Assembly: GCF_003670295.1 (NCBI RefSeq)
Contig: NZ_QXJG01000009.1
Location: forward strand, 1 to 62,999
Length of the DNA stretch: 62,999 nt
Reading direction: 5' to 3'
Source of the DNA: Helicobacter burdigaliensis
GTDB lineage: Bacteria; Campylobacterota; Campylobacteria; Campylobacterales; Helicobacteraceae
Shown: in pieces, positions 48,820 through 58,108 of the stretch
Position numbering within the stretch: the first letter of the stretch is position 1
Layout: every line of letters begins with the position of its first letter
Translations under genes and position numbers: made by a program
Notes under the pieces: generated by a model
What the model was told of the DNA's origin: nothing
The model's input: the letters and a program-made list of their open reading frames with translations, nothing else
Databases searched by the model: none

Positions 48820-49106
48820 TTTTTGCCTTTAAAATTATCCTTAAAGCATAGTTTTTCAATTTTTTCTTCATAAGAAAGTTCTATGCATGGATAGGAAATC
48901 AAAACTATTTTTTTGTTTGCGAACTTTTCTCCTAAATGTAGCCAAACTCCATTAATCTTGACACTTTTATCTAAAATCGCCTCTAGGTTTAAAGCACTAT
49001 GTGCTAAAGAAGAGGGAGCAAAATAAAGAAAATTATCCACCCTTTTGGATTCTGCTTTGGAAACTGCTAAAAAAGTCATTAAAAGATAAAAAATAATAAT
49101 CTTCAT
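48816..49106 (-). CDS. Small exported protein of the cts cluster
   Basis: A 96-residue protein with a signal peptide (MKIIIFYLLMTFLAVSKA) and a short beta-rich domain containing INGVWLHLGEKFANKKIVLI. Its size and place next to the secretin resemble C. jejuni ctsR or a PilP/GspC-like pilot. No firm assignment. Confidence 0.55.
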   Translation of the reverse strand: MKIIIFYLLMTFLAVSKAESKRVDNFLYFAPSSLAHSALNLEAILDKSVKINGVWLHLGEKFANKKIVLISYPCIELSYEEKIEKLCFKDNFKGKK

Positions 49107-49658
49107 CTAATCTTCTTTTAAATCGGATAAAGATAGGTGGAATTCAAGTTTGTTAAAATTAGGATAGACGCTAAAAGAGGAAATTTGTGTAAAATTTAAA
49201 TCCCTATCTATCTCTAAAACTAAATCAAAAAGTGTATTAAAATCTAAAATCCCTTCAAGAATAATTTTTTCACTCTCTTTGTGAATGCTAATTTGTGAGA
49301 GCTTTTTGTTGCTAAGTTCAAAAAGCAAAACATTTAAAGAAGAATAGCCATTTTTATAGGTTTGTATCTGTTCGTTTTGCTCTTGTATTTTTTCTTTTAA
49401 GTCTTTTAGGGCTTCTTGTGTTTTTGTGTAATCTAACTCTTCTTTTGTTTCTAGCTTTTCTTGTAATTCTTGTATTTTGAAGTTCAAATTTTCATTTTTG
49501 TTTAGTGAAAACTCATAGTTTTGAAATATTTTGGGGTAGATGATGAAAAGATTTAAATAGATGCTTAAAGAGAGTATCAATAAAGCTAAAAGAATAAGCT
49601 CTCTTTTAGAACGCCCTTTTAAAAATTCTTCTAAAATCATAAAATTTAGCATTTTCAT
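49107..49658 (-). CDS. Bitopic membrane protein, PilO/GspM-like
   Basis: A 183-residue protein with one membrane helix (about 20-40), a long coiled-coil region (40-105) and a C-terminal ferredoxin-like domain. This is the layout of PilO/GspM inner-membrane platform proteins. It overlaps the next upstream gene by 4 bases. Assigned by architecture and context. Confidence 0.55.
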   Translation of the reverse strand: MKMLNFMILEEFLKGRSKRELILLALLILSLSIYLNLFIIYPKIFQNYEFSLNKNENLNFKIQELQEKLETKEELDYTKTQEALKDLKEKIQEQNEQIQTYKNGYSSLNVLLFELSNKKLSQISIHKESEKIILEGILDFNTLFDLVLEIDRDLNFTQISSFSVYPNFNKLEFHLSLSDLKED

Positions 49659-50713
49659 TTTGCCTCCAAATGTAGATAATAATAAGGGGAAATATCGCTA
49701 AAATCTAATACTTTGGCATACTTTTCAATTTGTGGAAAGAGAGAATAAAACCCTTCCCCAAACAGCAAAAAAGAAAACTTTTTGTTTCTATAATTTAAAA
49801 AGGCTATTTTTATATTTTTTTCCAAAAATAGCCCATTAATCTCCATAAAGCTTGAAAGAAAATAGGTTTTTTGTGGATTGATAGATGAAAGATATTCTTT
49901 ATTTTTTAGATAAACTTGCTTTAAATTTTGCAATTCTTCTTTGACTTTTAAAATTGCTTTTTCTTCATTGCTTTTTTTCTCATTTTTTAGATTTAATTCT
50001 AAATTTAAGGCTTGAAGATTGTGGCTAATTTCTTGATTTTTATTCTCTAAGATTAGATTTGAGATTAAAAAATACAAAGGATGCATAAAACACAATAAAA
50101 AACTTACAAAAAATAATAAAAAATACCTAAAATAAAGCTTTTTAAAGATTTCTAATTTGCTTTTTTGAGGGCTAAAATTTGGCACATTTTTCTTTTCTAA
50201 TTCCTCTTTTTTAAAGCAATTTTTTATAAATTTGATTTCTTGATTGAAAGTATTTTGAAGTTCTAATATTTTCTCATTATACTCTTTATCTAAAGAAAAA
50301 TAATAAAGATTAAAAGGCTCTTTTTGTTTTTTAAAGATGGAGTAAATTTCTTCTAGTTTTAAAAGTTCATAAAAAATAATCTTGGAATCTTCTACTAAAA
50401 GAAGGGCTAATTTTTCTGATTCTTCTAAAATAAACGCACTTAAACCCTTTTGTGTATAGAGTGCTTGAAGCACAAAAATAGGACTTGTAAGAAAGCTTGT
50501 ATTTTTGTAATCATTTTCAAGCTCGTCTTTATTTATAAGCACGCAATGGTATTTTTTATCTTTATAACAATAGGATAAAAAATACTCACATTCTCTATTT
50601 AGTCCCAAAATAAGGCAGATTTTTTCTTCCAGCAAATCTTGCAAATCTTCCTCTTTTGCCTCTAGCTCTAAAGAATAAAAGATAATTTCATTAAGAGAAA
50701 AATAATTTACCAC
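49655..50713 (-). CDS. Bitopic membrane protein, GspL/PilN-like
   Basis: A 352-residue protein: a cytoplasmic part (1-190) of the actin-like GspL/PilM kind, a membrane helix near 192-215, then coiled coil and a small periplasmic domain. It is first gene of the leftward cts operon, divergent from the pseudopilin genes at 50812. Assigned from architecture. Confidence 0.55.
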   Translation of the reverse strand: MVNYFSLNEIIFYSLELEAKEEDLQDLLEEKICLILGLNRECEYFLSYCYKDKKYHCVLINKDELENDYKNTSFLTSPIFVLQALYTQKGLSAFILEESEKLALLLVEDSKIIFYELLKLEEIYSIFKKQKEPFNLYYFSLDKEYNEKILELQNTFNQEIKFIKNCFKKEELEKKNVPNFSPQKSKLEIFKKLYFRYFLLFFVSFLLCFMHPLYFLISNLILENKNQEISHNLQALNLELNLKNEKKSNEEKAILKVKEELQNLKQVYLKNKEYLSSINPQKTYFLSSFMEINGLFLEKNIKIAFLNYRNKKFSFLLFGEGFYSLFPQIEKYAKVLDFSDISPYYYLHLEAK

Positions 50714-50811
50714 TTAAAATGTTCCTTAAAAACGTACTTTTTGGATATACTACCCTAATAAACTTAAATATGATTTATTTTAAGAAAATTACTTTTGAAT
50801 AGGAATGCAAA

Positions 50812-51069
50812 ATGACGGATATAAAAAAAGCTTTTAGTCTTATAGAGTTGTTGTTAGCACTTGTGTTGCTTGGGATTGTGCTTAATAGTTTTTTGCAAAG
50901 CTCTTATTTTAGGGAATACAATAATTCTCAAGGGCTTGCAAGTGAAACTTTGGGGATTTTAGAAAATGTTTCTTATTGTAGCACGTGGCAAAAGGGGTGC
51001 GTTTATCTCTCTAGTTTTTCTAGCACATTGCCTTATTTGTTTTTAAAAGAAGATGATGAAAGCCTTTAG
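50812..51069 (+). CDS. Prepilin-like protein
   Basis: An 85-residue minor pseudopilin: MTDIKKAFSLIELLLALVLL has a type IV cleavage motif (A before F, E at +5), a hydrophobic helix and a short C-terminal domain. It heads a rightward set of three genes divergent from the cts operon and overlaps the next gene by 17 bases. Confidence 0.78.
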   Translation: MTDIKKAFSLIELLLALVLLGIVLNSFLQSSYFREYNNSQGLASETLGILENVSYCSTWQKGCVYLSSFSSTLPYLFLKEDDESL

Positions 51070-51844
51070 TCTTTTGGAAGCTTTGATTGTGCTTTTTGTT
51101 TTTGGAATCTTTATAGGAGTTTTTGGTTCTAGCTTTTTAGAGATTCAAAAGTTTAAGATTTTAGAGGATAGGAGTTATTTTTTGACATTGCAAACAAAAA
51201 CTTCTTTGCAGATTTTAAAAAACTATTTGCGAATGGGTTTGCTAGAGGATATGAAATTTACTCCAAATTTTGTAGAGTTTTGGATACCGCTTTATGATTT
51301 TACTTTTTTAGAGGGTTATTCTTATCCTTGTTTTAGTGGTTTTTTAGAAAACATAAAATTTAAAAATCATAAACTAGAAGCTAAACCTCTAGTTTTTTCT
51401 AGCACTTTGGGGCAAAATATTTGTAATACTCTTTTTAAAAAAGCCAAATATGCAATTTTGTTTTTTGGAGATGAAAAGCAGCAAAATATTGATAAGAACG
51501 CTGTTGTGGCAGAAATTGTAGCTTTGGATTTTGGGTATATTGTTTTGGATTTGCCAGCTTTTATTTTGAGTGTAATCAAAAATGGAGAAAAAGTTAAAAT
51601 TTATCCAAAAATCTATCTTCTAAAAAGCGATTCTAAAGCAAAAATTTTTTTAAAAGAAAATGCACTTTTTATGCAATCTAGCGAGGGTTTAGAGATTCTA
51701 GCCAAAGATATTCTAAGCTTTAATATCACAAAGCACAAATTAGGGTTTGTAATTAGCCTCTGCGCCAAAGATAGCTTTGATAAGAATCAAAAATTATGTT
51801 TGAGTGATATTTTGCTTTTTGAGGAGTTTTCTTATGTTTTTTAA
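51053..51844 (+). CDS. Prepilin-like protein
   Basis: A 263-residue protein that begins MMKAFSLLEALIVLFVFGI, again a prepilin motif with Ala before the F. The rest is a mixed alpha/beta soluble domain with several cysteines. Probably a minor pseudopilin (GspJ/K-like) of the Cts machine. Confidence 0.72.
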   Translation: MMKAFSLLEALIVLFVFGIFIGVFGSSFLEIQKFKILEDRSYFLTLQTKTSLQILKNYLRMGLLEDMKFTPNFVEFWIPLYDFTFLEGYSYPCFSGFLENIKFKNHKLEAKPLVFSSTLGQNICNTLFKKAKYAILFFGDEKQQNIDKNAVVAEIVALDFGYIVLDLPAFILSVIKNGEKVKIYPKIYLLKSDSKAKIFLKENALFMQSSEGLEILAKDILSFNITKHKLGFVISLCAKDSFDKNQKLCLSDILLFEEFSYVF

Positions 51845-52211
51845 AAAAGCACTTGTTTTGTTGCCAGTGCTTATGCTAATAGTTATAGGGGGTGCTTTAT
51901 TGTTGCTTTCTTTTAAGGCAAAAGCACAAAATGATCATTTAATTTCTTTGCATCAAAGGCAAATTTGGCTAAGTTTTTATACAAAAAGCTTTATTGAAAT
52001 CATAAAAGACAGATTAAAACTTAAGAAGATTACTTTTGAAAACCATGTAGGGAAATTTGAATACAATTTCAAATCTTATGAATACAAAGCTGTGATTTTT
52101 GAGCTTCCAAACCCTTATGGAGTGGATTTATTTTTTGTGGATATTTTTGCTATTTTGCATTATAACTCACAAGAATTTAGCCAAAATTTAAATTTTTTTA
52201 TAGTTTTATAA
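51834..52211 (+). CDS. Membrane-anchored protein, pseudopilus accessory
   Basis: A 125-residue protein, MFFKKALVLLPVLMLIVIGG, then a short soluble domain. I chose ATG 51834 because GAGGAG (51821-51826) lies 7 bases before it; an upstream ATG at 51804 in the same frame has no such site. There is no FxxxE prepilin motif. It overlaps the preceding gene by 11 bases. Possibly a GspK-like tip protein; no firm assignment. Confidence 0.5.
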   Translation: MFFKKALVLLPVLMLIVIGGALLLLSFKAKAQNDHLISLHQRQIWLSFYTKSFIEIIKDRLKLKKITFENHVGKFEYNFKSYEYKAVIFELPNPYGVDLFFVDIFAILHYNSQEFSQNLNFFIVL

Positions 52212-52259
52212 AAACAATAAAATAAAACTTAAATTAAGCAATATTTAATAAATATTGGC

Positions 52260-52265
52260 TATAAT
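52260..52265 (+). promoter_or_regulatory. -10 element of rplM-rpsI
   Basis: TATAAT preceded by TTGGC, about 54 bases before the rplM start. Confidence 0.5.
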
Positions 52266-52318
52266 TCTAGCTCCATTTTTTAGAAATTTAAGCAAATTTA
52301 ATTAAGAAAGGTAAAATT

Positions 52319-52738
52319 ATGAATATTACCAAAATGGCAAAAGCCACTGAAATCAAACGCGAATGGGTTGTTCTTGATGCAGAAGGCAAGACTTTTGGTC
52401 GCCTTATCACAGAAATTGCAACTCTTTTAAGAGGCAAACATAAGCCAAGCTATACGCCTAATGTAGATTGTGGAGATTTTGTAATTGTAATCAACGCTCC
52501 TAAAGCAAAATTTAGTGGTATGAAGCTTGAGGATAAAGAGTATTTTACGCATTCAGGTTACTTTGGTAGCACAAAATCAAAAACTCTTAAGGAAATGCTA
52601 GAAAAGCATCCAGAAAAGCTTTATAAATTAGCAGTTCGCGGTATGCTTCCTAAAACAAAACTTGGTAGAGCAATGATTAAAAAGCTTAAAGTTTATTGTG
52701 ATGCAAATCATCCTCACACTGCACAAGTAACAAAGTAA
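52319..52738 (+). CDS. rplM: 50S ribosomal protein L13
   Basis: A 139-residue ribosomal protein with REWVVLDAEGKTFGRLITEIA (in parts), RGKHKPSYTPNVDCGDFVIV and the RGMLPKTKLGRAMIKKLKVY signature (in parts). It is paired as usual with rpsI, 9 bases downstream. Confidence 0.97.
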   Translation: MNITKMAKATEIKREWVVLDAEGKTFGRLITEIATLLRGKHKPSYTPNVDCGDFVIVINAPKAKFSGMKLEDKEYFTHSGYFGSTKSKTLKEMLEKHPEKLYKLAVRGMLPKTKLGRAMIKKLKVYCDANHPHTAQVTK

Positions 52739-52747
52739 GGAAACAAA

Positions 52748-53137
52748 ATGGCAAAAATTTATGCAACTGGAAAAAGAAAAACAGCTATCGCAAAAGTATG
52801 GCTAACTCCTGGAAGTGGGAAATTAAGCATTAATGATACAAATTTAAATAGTTGGCTAGGCGGACATGAAGCTATCAAGATGAAAGTAATGCAACCCCTT
52901 TTACTTACTAAGCAAGAAAAAAGTGTGGATATTGTAGCAGTTACAATGGGTAGTGGATATTCTGCACAAGCAGAAGCGTTAAGACATGGTATTTCTAAAG
53001 CACTTGTAGCTTATGATACAAACTTTAGAAGCATTCTAAAGCCAAAAGGCTTACTTACTAGAGATTCAAGAGTTGTTGAGCGTAAAAAATACGGAAAACG
53101 CAAAGCAAGAAGAAGCCCACAATTCTCAAAGAGATAA
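52748..53137 (+). CDS. rpsI: 30S ribosomal protein S9
   Basis: A 129-residue protein: [20 protein letters not shown] at the start, [17 protein letters not shown], and the conserved basic tail RRSPQFSKR that reaches the P-site tRNA. Confidence 0.97.
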   Translation: MAKIYATGKRKTAIAKVWLTPGSGKLSINDTNLNSWLGGHEAIKMKVMQPLLLTKQEKSVDIVAVTMGSGYSAQAEALRHGISKALVAYDTNFRSILKPKGLLTRDSRVVERKKYGKRKARRSPQFSKR

Positions 53138-53165
53138 TCTTTCTTCTTCTCTTTTGGGAGCTTCT

Positions 53166-55157
53166 TTGCTTCTTAAGAATTTATATAAAAATCCTTTTTA
53201 TTATCATTTTATTTTTGTTTTTCTACTTATCTTTTTTCATATTTTTTTTCATACATTAGATTATTATACACTTACTAAAGATCCTAAAAATTTTTTTGAA
53301 GACACTCTTATCTTAACTTCTTATGATTCTTATTTTTATGCCAAAAGTACGAAAGAATTTTTAGAATCTTTTTCTTTTGATATTCCGCTTTTATCGTTTG
53401 TTGCTGGTATCTTTGCAAAAGTTTTTGGGCTTTCTTTTACCCTTAGTTTTCTTAGCGTGATTGCTTCGGCTAGTTTTGGAGTAATTCTATATATTTGGTG
53501 CTTTGTGCTTTTAAAAGAATATTCCAAGTTTTCTACTTTAGGGCAAAAAATTTTAGCATTTTTAGGGGCATTTTTAGCTCTTAGTTCTCCGCATTTTTAC
53601 CAACGCACAGGTGCTGGGTATTTTGATACAGATATGCTTATTCTTTCTTTGCCTTTGCTTAGCCTTTTGTTTTTATATCTGCATCTTTTAAAAGCAAATT
53701 TCAAGTATCTTATATTTTTCTCACTCTTTGGCTTATTTGCGACAATCTGGCACAATGGAGTGCAAAATATTCTTTTTTTATCCTTTTTGCTTTATTTGTT
53801 TATCTCTTTTGTTTTGTATTTTAAAAAATCTTATTCTATTTTAGAGATTTTGCAAGTTTCTTCTTTGTTTTTAATTGTTTTAGTTCCGACTTATTTTAGC
53901 TTTTTTGCATTATTTATTTTGCTTTGCCTTTTTAAGGGGGGTTCTAAAAAATTAATTTTTATAGGTTTTTTAATTGCGCTTATTTTTAGTTTTTATTTTG
54001 GGCTTTTTAATCCCATAATCTCACAAATCAAAGCCTATCTGTTTGGTAAGGTTCAATATTCTAAGCATTATATTTATGCCTCTGTTATTTCTAGTATTTT
54101 AGAAACTACACCTAGCAATTTTACAAATCTTATTGCAAGATCAGGTGGAATGGTTAGCTTTTTTTTAGGCATATTTGGATTTTTAGTTTTGGGGTTTTAT
54201 AACTTTACTAAAAAGTCTTTTTATTCCTTTGCACTTTTGCTCCCCTTTTGTCTTTTGGGGTTTGCAAGCTTTAAGCTTGGTGTGCGTTTTAGTATGTTTT
54301 TAGCTCCTATTTTGGCATTAGGTTTTGTGGTTATATTTGTCTTTTTGCAAAAGTTTTTGAAAAAAGCCACACTCATCTTTAGTGCATTTTGTTTTATTTT
54401 GGTGCTTGTTAATCTCTCTTATACGCTTCCAAAACCTATTTTGGATAGTTCTATAATCTCAAGTTTTAAGGCATTAGATCAAAAAATCAAAAAGGGTGAT
54501 ATTTTATTTTCTTGGTGGGATTATGGCTATGCACTTTCTTATTTTACAAAAGGCACGATTTTAATAGATGGTGGTAGGCATTCAGGAGGAGTTAATTATC
54601 CTATTTCGCTAATTTTGCTTAGTTCTTCTAGCAATCTTGCTAAAAACCTTTCTTTAGCACTCGCAAGCAAAATGGAGGAATTGCCTAAATCAAAATGGAA
54701 TTTTGTTTATGAGAGTTTATTGCAAGATTATAAAGCAAATCCTAAAGATTTTCAAACAATCTTAGAAAAAGAAAAGCCCCTATTAATTCCAAAAGGCGAT
54801 GTTTATTGGGTTTTACCTACACAAATGCTTGCTTTATTGAAAAATATTGATTCTTTTTCTTCGCTCAATATTTTAAATGGAAAAAAATATAAAGATAAAT
54901 TTTTCTTATTAAAAAAGGATTCTCTAAATCTTCCAACCACACACAAAACCTATTCTATTTATGAGGATTTTTATGCCCTGCAAACACAAAATGGGTTAGA
55001 TTTAACCACAATCTGTTTGCAAAATTTTACCCTTTTATTGGACAATGATTATTTTTATAGTAATATCATTTCTTGGTTGGCTTTTAAAGACAATCAAGCA
55101 ATGGAGCTTATAGAGGATAATAAAAATCTTTTAATTTATAAAGTCAAAAAGGAATAA
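53166..55157 (+). CDS. pglB: Oligosaccharyltransferase PglB/STT3
   Basis: Integral membrane enzyme that transfers a lipid-linked oligosaccharide to Asn in D/E-X-N-X-S/T sequons of periplasmic proteins. The STT3 motif WWDYGYA is in FSWWDYGYALSYF. The first-loop acidic metal site is TSYDSYFYA, and TGAGYFDTDML is the second. About 12 hydrophobic segments precede the soluble end. I place the start at TTG 53166: GGGAG is 5 bases upstream, and the protein then begins MLLKNLYKNPFYYH, matching the C. jejuni PglB start. An ATG at 53073 would overlap rpsI by 65 bases. Confidence 0.88.
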   Translation: MLLKNLYKNPFYYHFIFVFLLIFFHIFFHTLDYYTLTKDPKNFFEDTLILTSYDSYFYAKSTKEFLESFSFDIPLLSFVAGIFAKVFGLSFTLSFLSVIASASFGVILYIWCFVLLKEYSKFSTLGQKILAFLGAFLALSSPHFYQRTGAGYFDTDMLILSLPLLSLLFLYLHLLKANFKYLIFFSLFGLFATIWHNGVQNILFLSFLLYLFISFVLYFKKSYSILEILQVSSLFLIVLVPTYFSFFALFILLCLFKGGSKKLIFIGFLIALIFSFYFGLFNPIISQIKAYLFGKVQYSKHYIYASVISSILETTPSNFTNLIARSGGMVSFFLGIFGFLVLGFYNFTKKSFYSFALLLPFCLLGFASFKLGVRFSMFLAPILALGFVVIFVFLQKFLKKATLIFSAFCFILVLVNLSYTLPKPILDSSIISSFKALDQKIKKGDILFSWWDYGYALSYFTKGTILIDGGRHSGGVNYPISLILLSSSSNLAKNLSLALASKMEELPKSKWNFVYESLLQDYKANPKDFQTILEKEKPLLIPKGDVYWVLPTQMLALLKNIDSFSSLNILNGKKYKDKFFLLKKDSLNLPTTHKTYSIYEDFYALQTQNGLDLTTICLQNFTLLLDNDYFYSNIISWLAFKDNQAMELIEDNKNLLIYKVKKE

Positions 55158-55158
55158 A

Positions 55159-56985
55159 ATGTGTGGCATTGCAGGAAGTATTAATTTGGCTAAAATCCCT
55201 TTAGAAAAAATTTATCCCTTTATGGCACATCGTGGGCCCAATGATAGTGGAAGCTTTTATGAAATGAGCAAAGGAGGGCTAATTTCGCTCTTTCATGCAA
55301 GGCTTTCTATTCAGGATTTAAGTGAATGCGGACACCAGCCTATGCAAAAAGAAGAGGCGGTTATCGTTTTTAATGGAGAGATTTATAATCACAAAGATTT
55401 ACGAAACGAGCTTGATTGTGAATTTAAGAGCAGTAGCGATACAGAAACCCTTTTAGCACTTTATTTAAAATATGGAATGGCTTTTTTAGAAAAATTAGAT
55501 GGAATGTTTGCTTTTGCAATCTATGACAGAAAAAAACAAAAAGTTTTTTTTGTGCGTGATAGAATGGGCAAAAAACCTCTTTTTATCTATCAAGATAAAG
55601 AATCTTTAGCCTTTAGCAGTGAGTTAAATACACTTTTATGCTTTAAAAAGCTACAAATAGACTATGAGGGCTTAAAATTCTTTTTGCAAAGTGGGTTTTT
55701 TTATCACGATGGCACTCCCTATCTTAATTGCTATTCGCTCCCCAACGCCTCTTATGGCGAGTATGATCTTTGTAATCATAAGCTTAGCATAAAGCCTTAT
55801 TTTAATCTTTTAGATTATTATTTAAGGCCCAAAATTACAGATGAAAAAGAAGCCATAAAAGAGTGTGAAGAGATTTTAATCCAAAGCCTTAAAAGGCGTA
55901 TAGAATCTTCAGATTTAGAAGTGGGAGCTTTTTTGAGTGGCGGGATTGATAGCTCTTTAATTGTGGCACTTGCTTCTAAGATAAAGCCAAATTTACGTAC
56001 CTTTACTATTTCATTTAGCGGTGCTTATGATGAATCGCATTTAGCACAAATCACAGCTAAAACCTATGGCACAAACCACACCACACTAAAAATCACCCCA
56101 AATTTAAAAAACGATGTGGAAAAAATCTTGCAAAATTATGGACGCCCTTTTGCAGATAGCTCTGCAATTCCTAGTTTTTATGTGGCAAAAGAGGCCAAAA
56201 AGCATTTAAGTGTTGTTTTAAATGGTGATGGAGCTGATGAGCTTTTTGGTGGATATAGACGCTATGTAGGGCATTTATTGGTTTCAAAAATTAAGCCTTT
56301 TGGGTTTTTGTCTAATATGCTTCCCTCTCCCAAAGAAAAAAAATCGCTTTATAATTATTTTTACCGCCTTTTGCAAATGGCAAAAGCCTATCAAAATGAT
56401 TTTTTAGCTTATTATCTCCTTGCGACAACAGATATATTTTGCGGATATTTTAGCTTTGAAAACTCCTATAATAATGATTTTCAAAAGGAATTAACAGAGA
56501 TTTTTAATGCACCTCTTTCTAAGCTTTCACAAATGCTTTATTTAGATTCTAAAAATTTATTACTAAGTGATTTGTTGCCTAAAATGGATATTGCTACGAT
56601 GGCAAATTCACTAGAGGGGCGATCGCCATTCCTTTCTAAAGAAATGGTAGAGTTTGCACCACGCCTAAGTGATGATTTAAAAATTAGAGGTAAAACCACC
56701 AAATATCTTTTAAGAAAATTAGCACAAATCCACTTAGATAAAGAAATTGTAAATGCTCCCAAAAGAGGCTTTGAAGTGCCTTTAAAACAATGGGTAAATT
56801 ATGAACTAAAAGAACTTATTATGGATAGATTAAGCGATAGTAAAATTGCTTGTGATTTTCTTAGCAAAGAGGAAATTTATAATCTATGTTTTAAGGGTGA
56901 AAAATATGGAGAAGAAAAAAGGGCTAAAATGCTTTGGAGCTTGTATGCACTAGAAGAGTGGTATGCATATTATCTAAAACGCTAA
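55159..56985 (+). CDS. Asparagine synthetase, glutamine-hydrolysing
   Basis: A 608-residue AsnB/WbpS-like enzyme: the glutaminase nucleophile is C2 of MCGIAGS, then FNGEIYNH and SSDTETLL. The synthetase half has the PP-loop LSGGIDSS near 261-268, followed by NGDGADELFGGYRRY. It starts one base after pglB, so the two are probably coupled. In glycan loci such proteins often amidate sugar acids; it could equally be the cell's asparagine synthetase. Confidence 0.88.
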   Translation: MCGIAGSINLAKIPLEKIYPFMAHRGPNDSGSFYEMSKGGLISLFHARLSIQDLSECGHQPMQKEEAVIVFNGEIYNHKDLRNELDCEFKSSSDTETLLALYLKYGMAFLEKLDGMFAFAIYDRKKQKVFFVRDRMGKKPLFIYQDKESLAFSSELNTLLCFKKLQIDYEGLKFFLQSGFFYHDGTPYLNCYSLPNASYGEYDLCNHKLSIKPYFNLLDYYLRPKITDEKEAIKECEEILIQSLKRRIESSDLEVGAFLSGGIDSSLIVALASKIKPNLRTFTISFSGAYDESHLAQITAKTYGTNHTTLKITPNLKNDVEKILQNYGRPFADSSAIPSFYVAKEAKKHLSVVLNGDGADELFGGYRRYVGHLLVSKIKPFGFLSNMLPSPKEKKSLYNYFYRLLQMAKAYQNDFLAYYLLATTDIFCGYFSFENSYNNDFQKELTEIFNAPLSKLSQMLYLDSKNLLLSDLLPKMDIATMANSLEGRSPFLSKEMVEFAPRLSDDLKIRGKTTKYLLRKLAQIHLDKEIVNAPKRGFEVPLKQWVNYELKELIMDRLSDSKIACDFLSKEEIYNLCFKGEKYGEEKRAKMLWSLYALEEWYAYYLKR

Positions 56986-57057
56986 AACAAGGAAAAATAT
57001 TTGCAATGCAACATGATGAACTAAAACTATCATTGCAAGTAGTTTAACAAGTTAAGG

Positions 57058-57636
57058 CTAAGAGAGGAAATAACTAAGAGAGCTTTTGCCAAATTTTTTG
57101 GTTTTAAAATGCTTAAAAGAACCTATTTCTTTAGGTAAAGAGAGGCTAGAAATATGTTCTAATATAATAATTTTAAAAATATTTGTATCAAGATTTTTGA
57201 TAATATCAAAACATTTTTCATAAATATCTTGCATATTTTCTCTAATATCAAAAGGGGGATCAAAATATCCTATTGTATCTTCTTGTAGCTCTTTTAAGGC
57301 ATTTACATAAGAAGAGAAAGTATCACCAAAAATGATTTTATATTCATTTTTTTGGCATAAATTTTCTAGATTTTCTTCTAAAATCTTACAAGATTCTTTG
57401 TGCTTTTCAAAAAATATGCAATATTTTGCACCACGGCTTAGTGCTTCAATCCCTATGCTTCCGCTTCCTGCAAAAAATTCTACAAAATTTATCCCGACTA
57501 TTTCGCTTGCTAGAGTATTAAAAAGGGATTCTTTTAAAATGGATTTGCTAGATCTTGTTATGTTGATAGGAGCCATTTTGAGGTTTTTTCCTTTGAATCT
57601 TCCGGCAATAATTTTTAGATGCGGTTTTTTATCCAT
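57058..57636 (-). CDS. rsmD: 16S rRNA m2G966 methyltransferase RsmD
   Basis: A SAM-dependent methyltransferase of about 192 residues acting on the 30S subunit. The conserved start LKIIAGRFKGKNLKMAP, motif I VEFFAGSGSIGIEALSRGA and the catalytic DPPF are seen. I choose ATG 57636, directly after the upstream stop. The longer frame from 57702 would add 22 residues unlike the family and overlap the neighbour. Confidence 0.85.
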   Translation of the reverse strand: MDKKPHLKIIAGRFKGKNLKMAPINITRSSKSILKESLFNTLASEIVGINFVEFFAGSGSIGIEALSRGAKYCIFFEKHKESCKILEENLENLCQKNEYKIIFGDTFSSYVNALKELQEDTIGYFDPPFDIRENMQDIYEKCFDIIKNLDTNIFKIIILEHISSLSLPKEIGSFKHFKTKKFGKSSLSYFLS

Positions 57637-57637
57637 T

Positions 57638-58099
57638 TTAGTATCCATATTTTGAAAGAATTTCTTTAAGCTCACAAGAAAAGCGAGTAAAAAGCCTATC
57701 AATTTCTCGTTCTAAATCTTGGTTAAGTGAGGGTTTTGCAATGCTTTGTAAATCTTGTGAAGAAAAATTAGGTAAATCTAGGGTTGCACTATTTAAATTT
57801 GCTTCTATAATCTCATTTTTTTCTATATCGGCATTTTCTTCTTGCTCGGATTTTTGGCTTTGTTGGGTTTTAAAAGAGAGATAAAATTCTTGTAATTTTT
57901 GCAAAAGCAATTCTTTAGTAAAAGGCTTTTTTAGATGTGCTTCTTTGCTATCTCCTATAAGAAAAATAGGCTTGCTCGTTTCTGTGGGCTTGGTGGCTAC
58001 GATAAAATCACAAAGTTTGTAACTTGTAAGATAATCTTTTAAATACATTTCTAAACTTCTATTTAAAAGTTGTGAGTCACAAATAAGTGCAATTTTCAT
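57638..58099 (-). CDS. Hypothetical protein with receiver-like N-terminus
   Basis: A 153-residue protein. Residues 1-72 resemble a degenerate CheY-like receiver fold (MKIALICDSQLLNRSLEMYL, then FLIGDS and KKPFTKELLLQKLQEF with the late K-P), without a clear phospho-acceptor. The rest is acidic and Ser/Gln-rich with a C-terminal helix. It is cotranscribed with rsmD and the PHP gene. Function is unknown. Confidence 0.5.
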   Translation of the reverse strand: MKIALICDSQLLNRSLEMYLKDYLTSYKLCDFIVATKPTETSKPIFLIGDSKEAHLKKPFTKELLLQKLQEFYLSFKTQQSQKSEQEENADIEKNEIIEANLNSATLDLPNFSSQDLQSIAKPSLNQDLEREIDRLFTRFSCELKEILSKYGY

Positions 58100-58108
58100 A
58101 TTTTCTCC

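Noticed and set aside
53073-53165. N-terminal extension of pglB from ATG 53073
   Set aside because: It overlaps rpsI out of frame by 65 bases and adds 31 residues not like PglB; TTG 53166 has a ribosome site and the family N-terminus.
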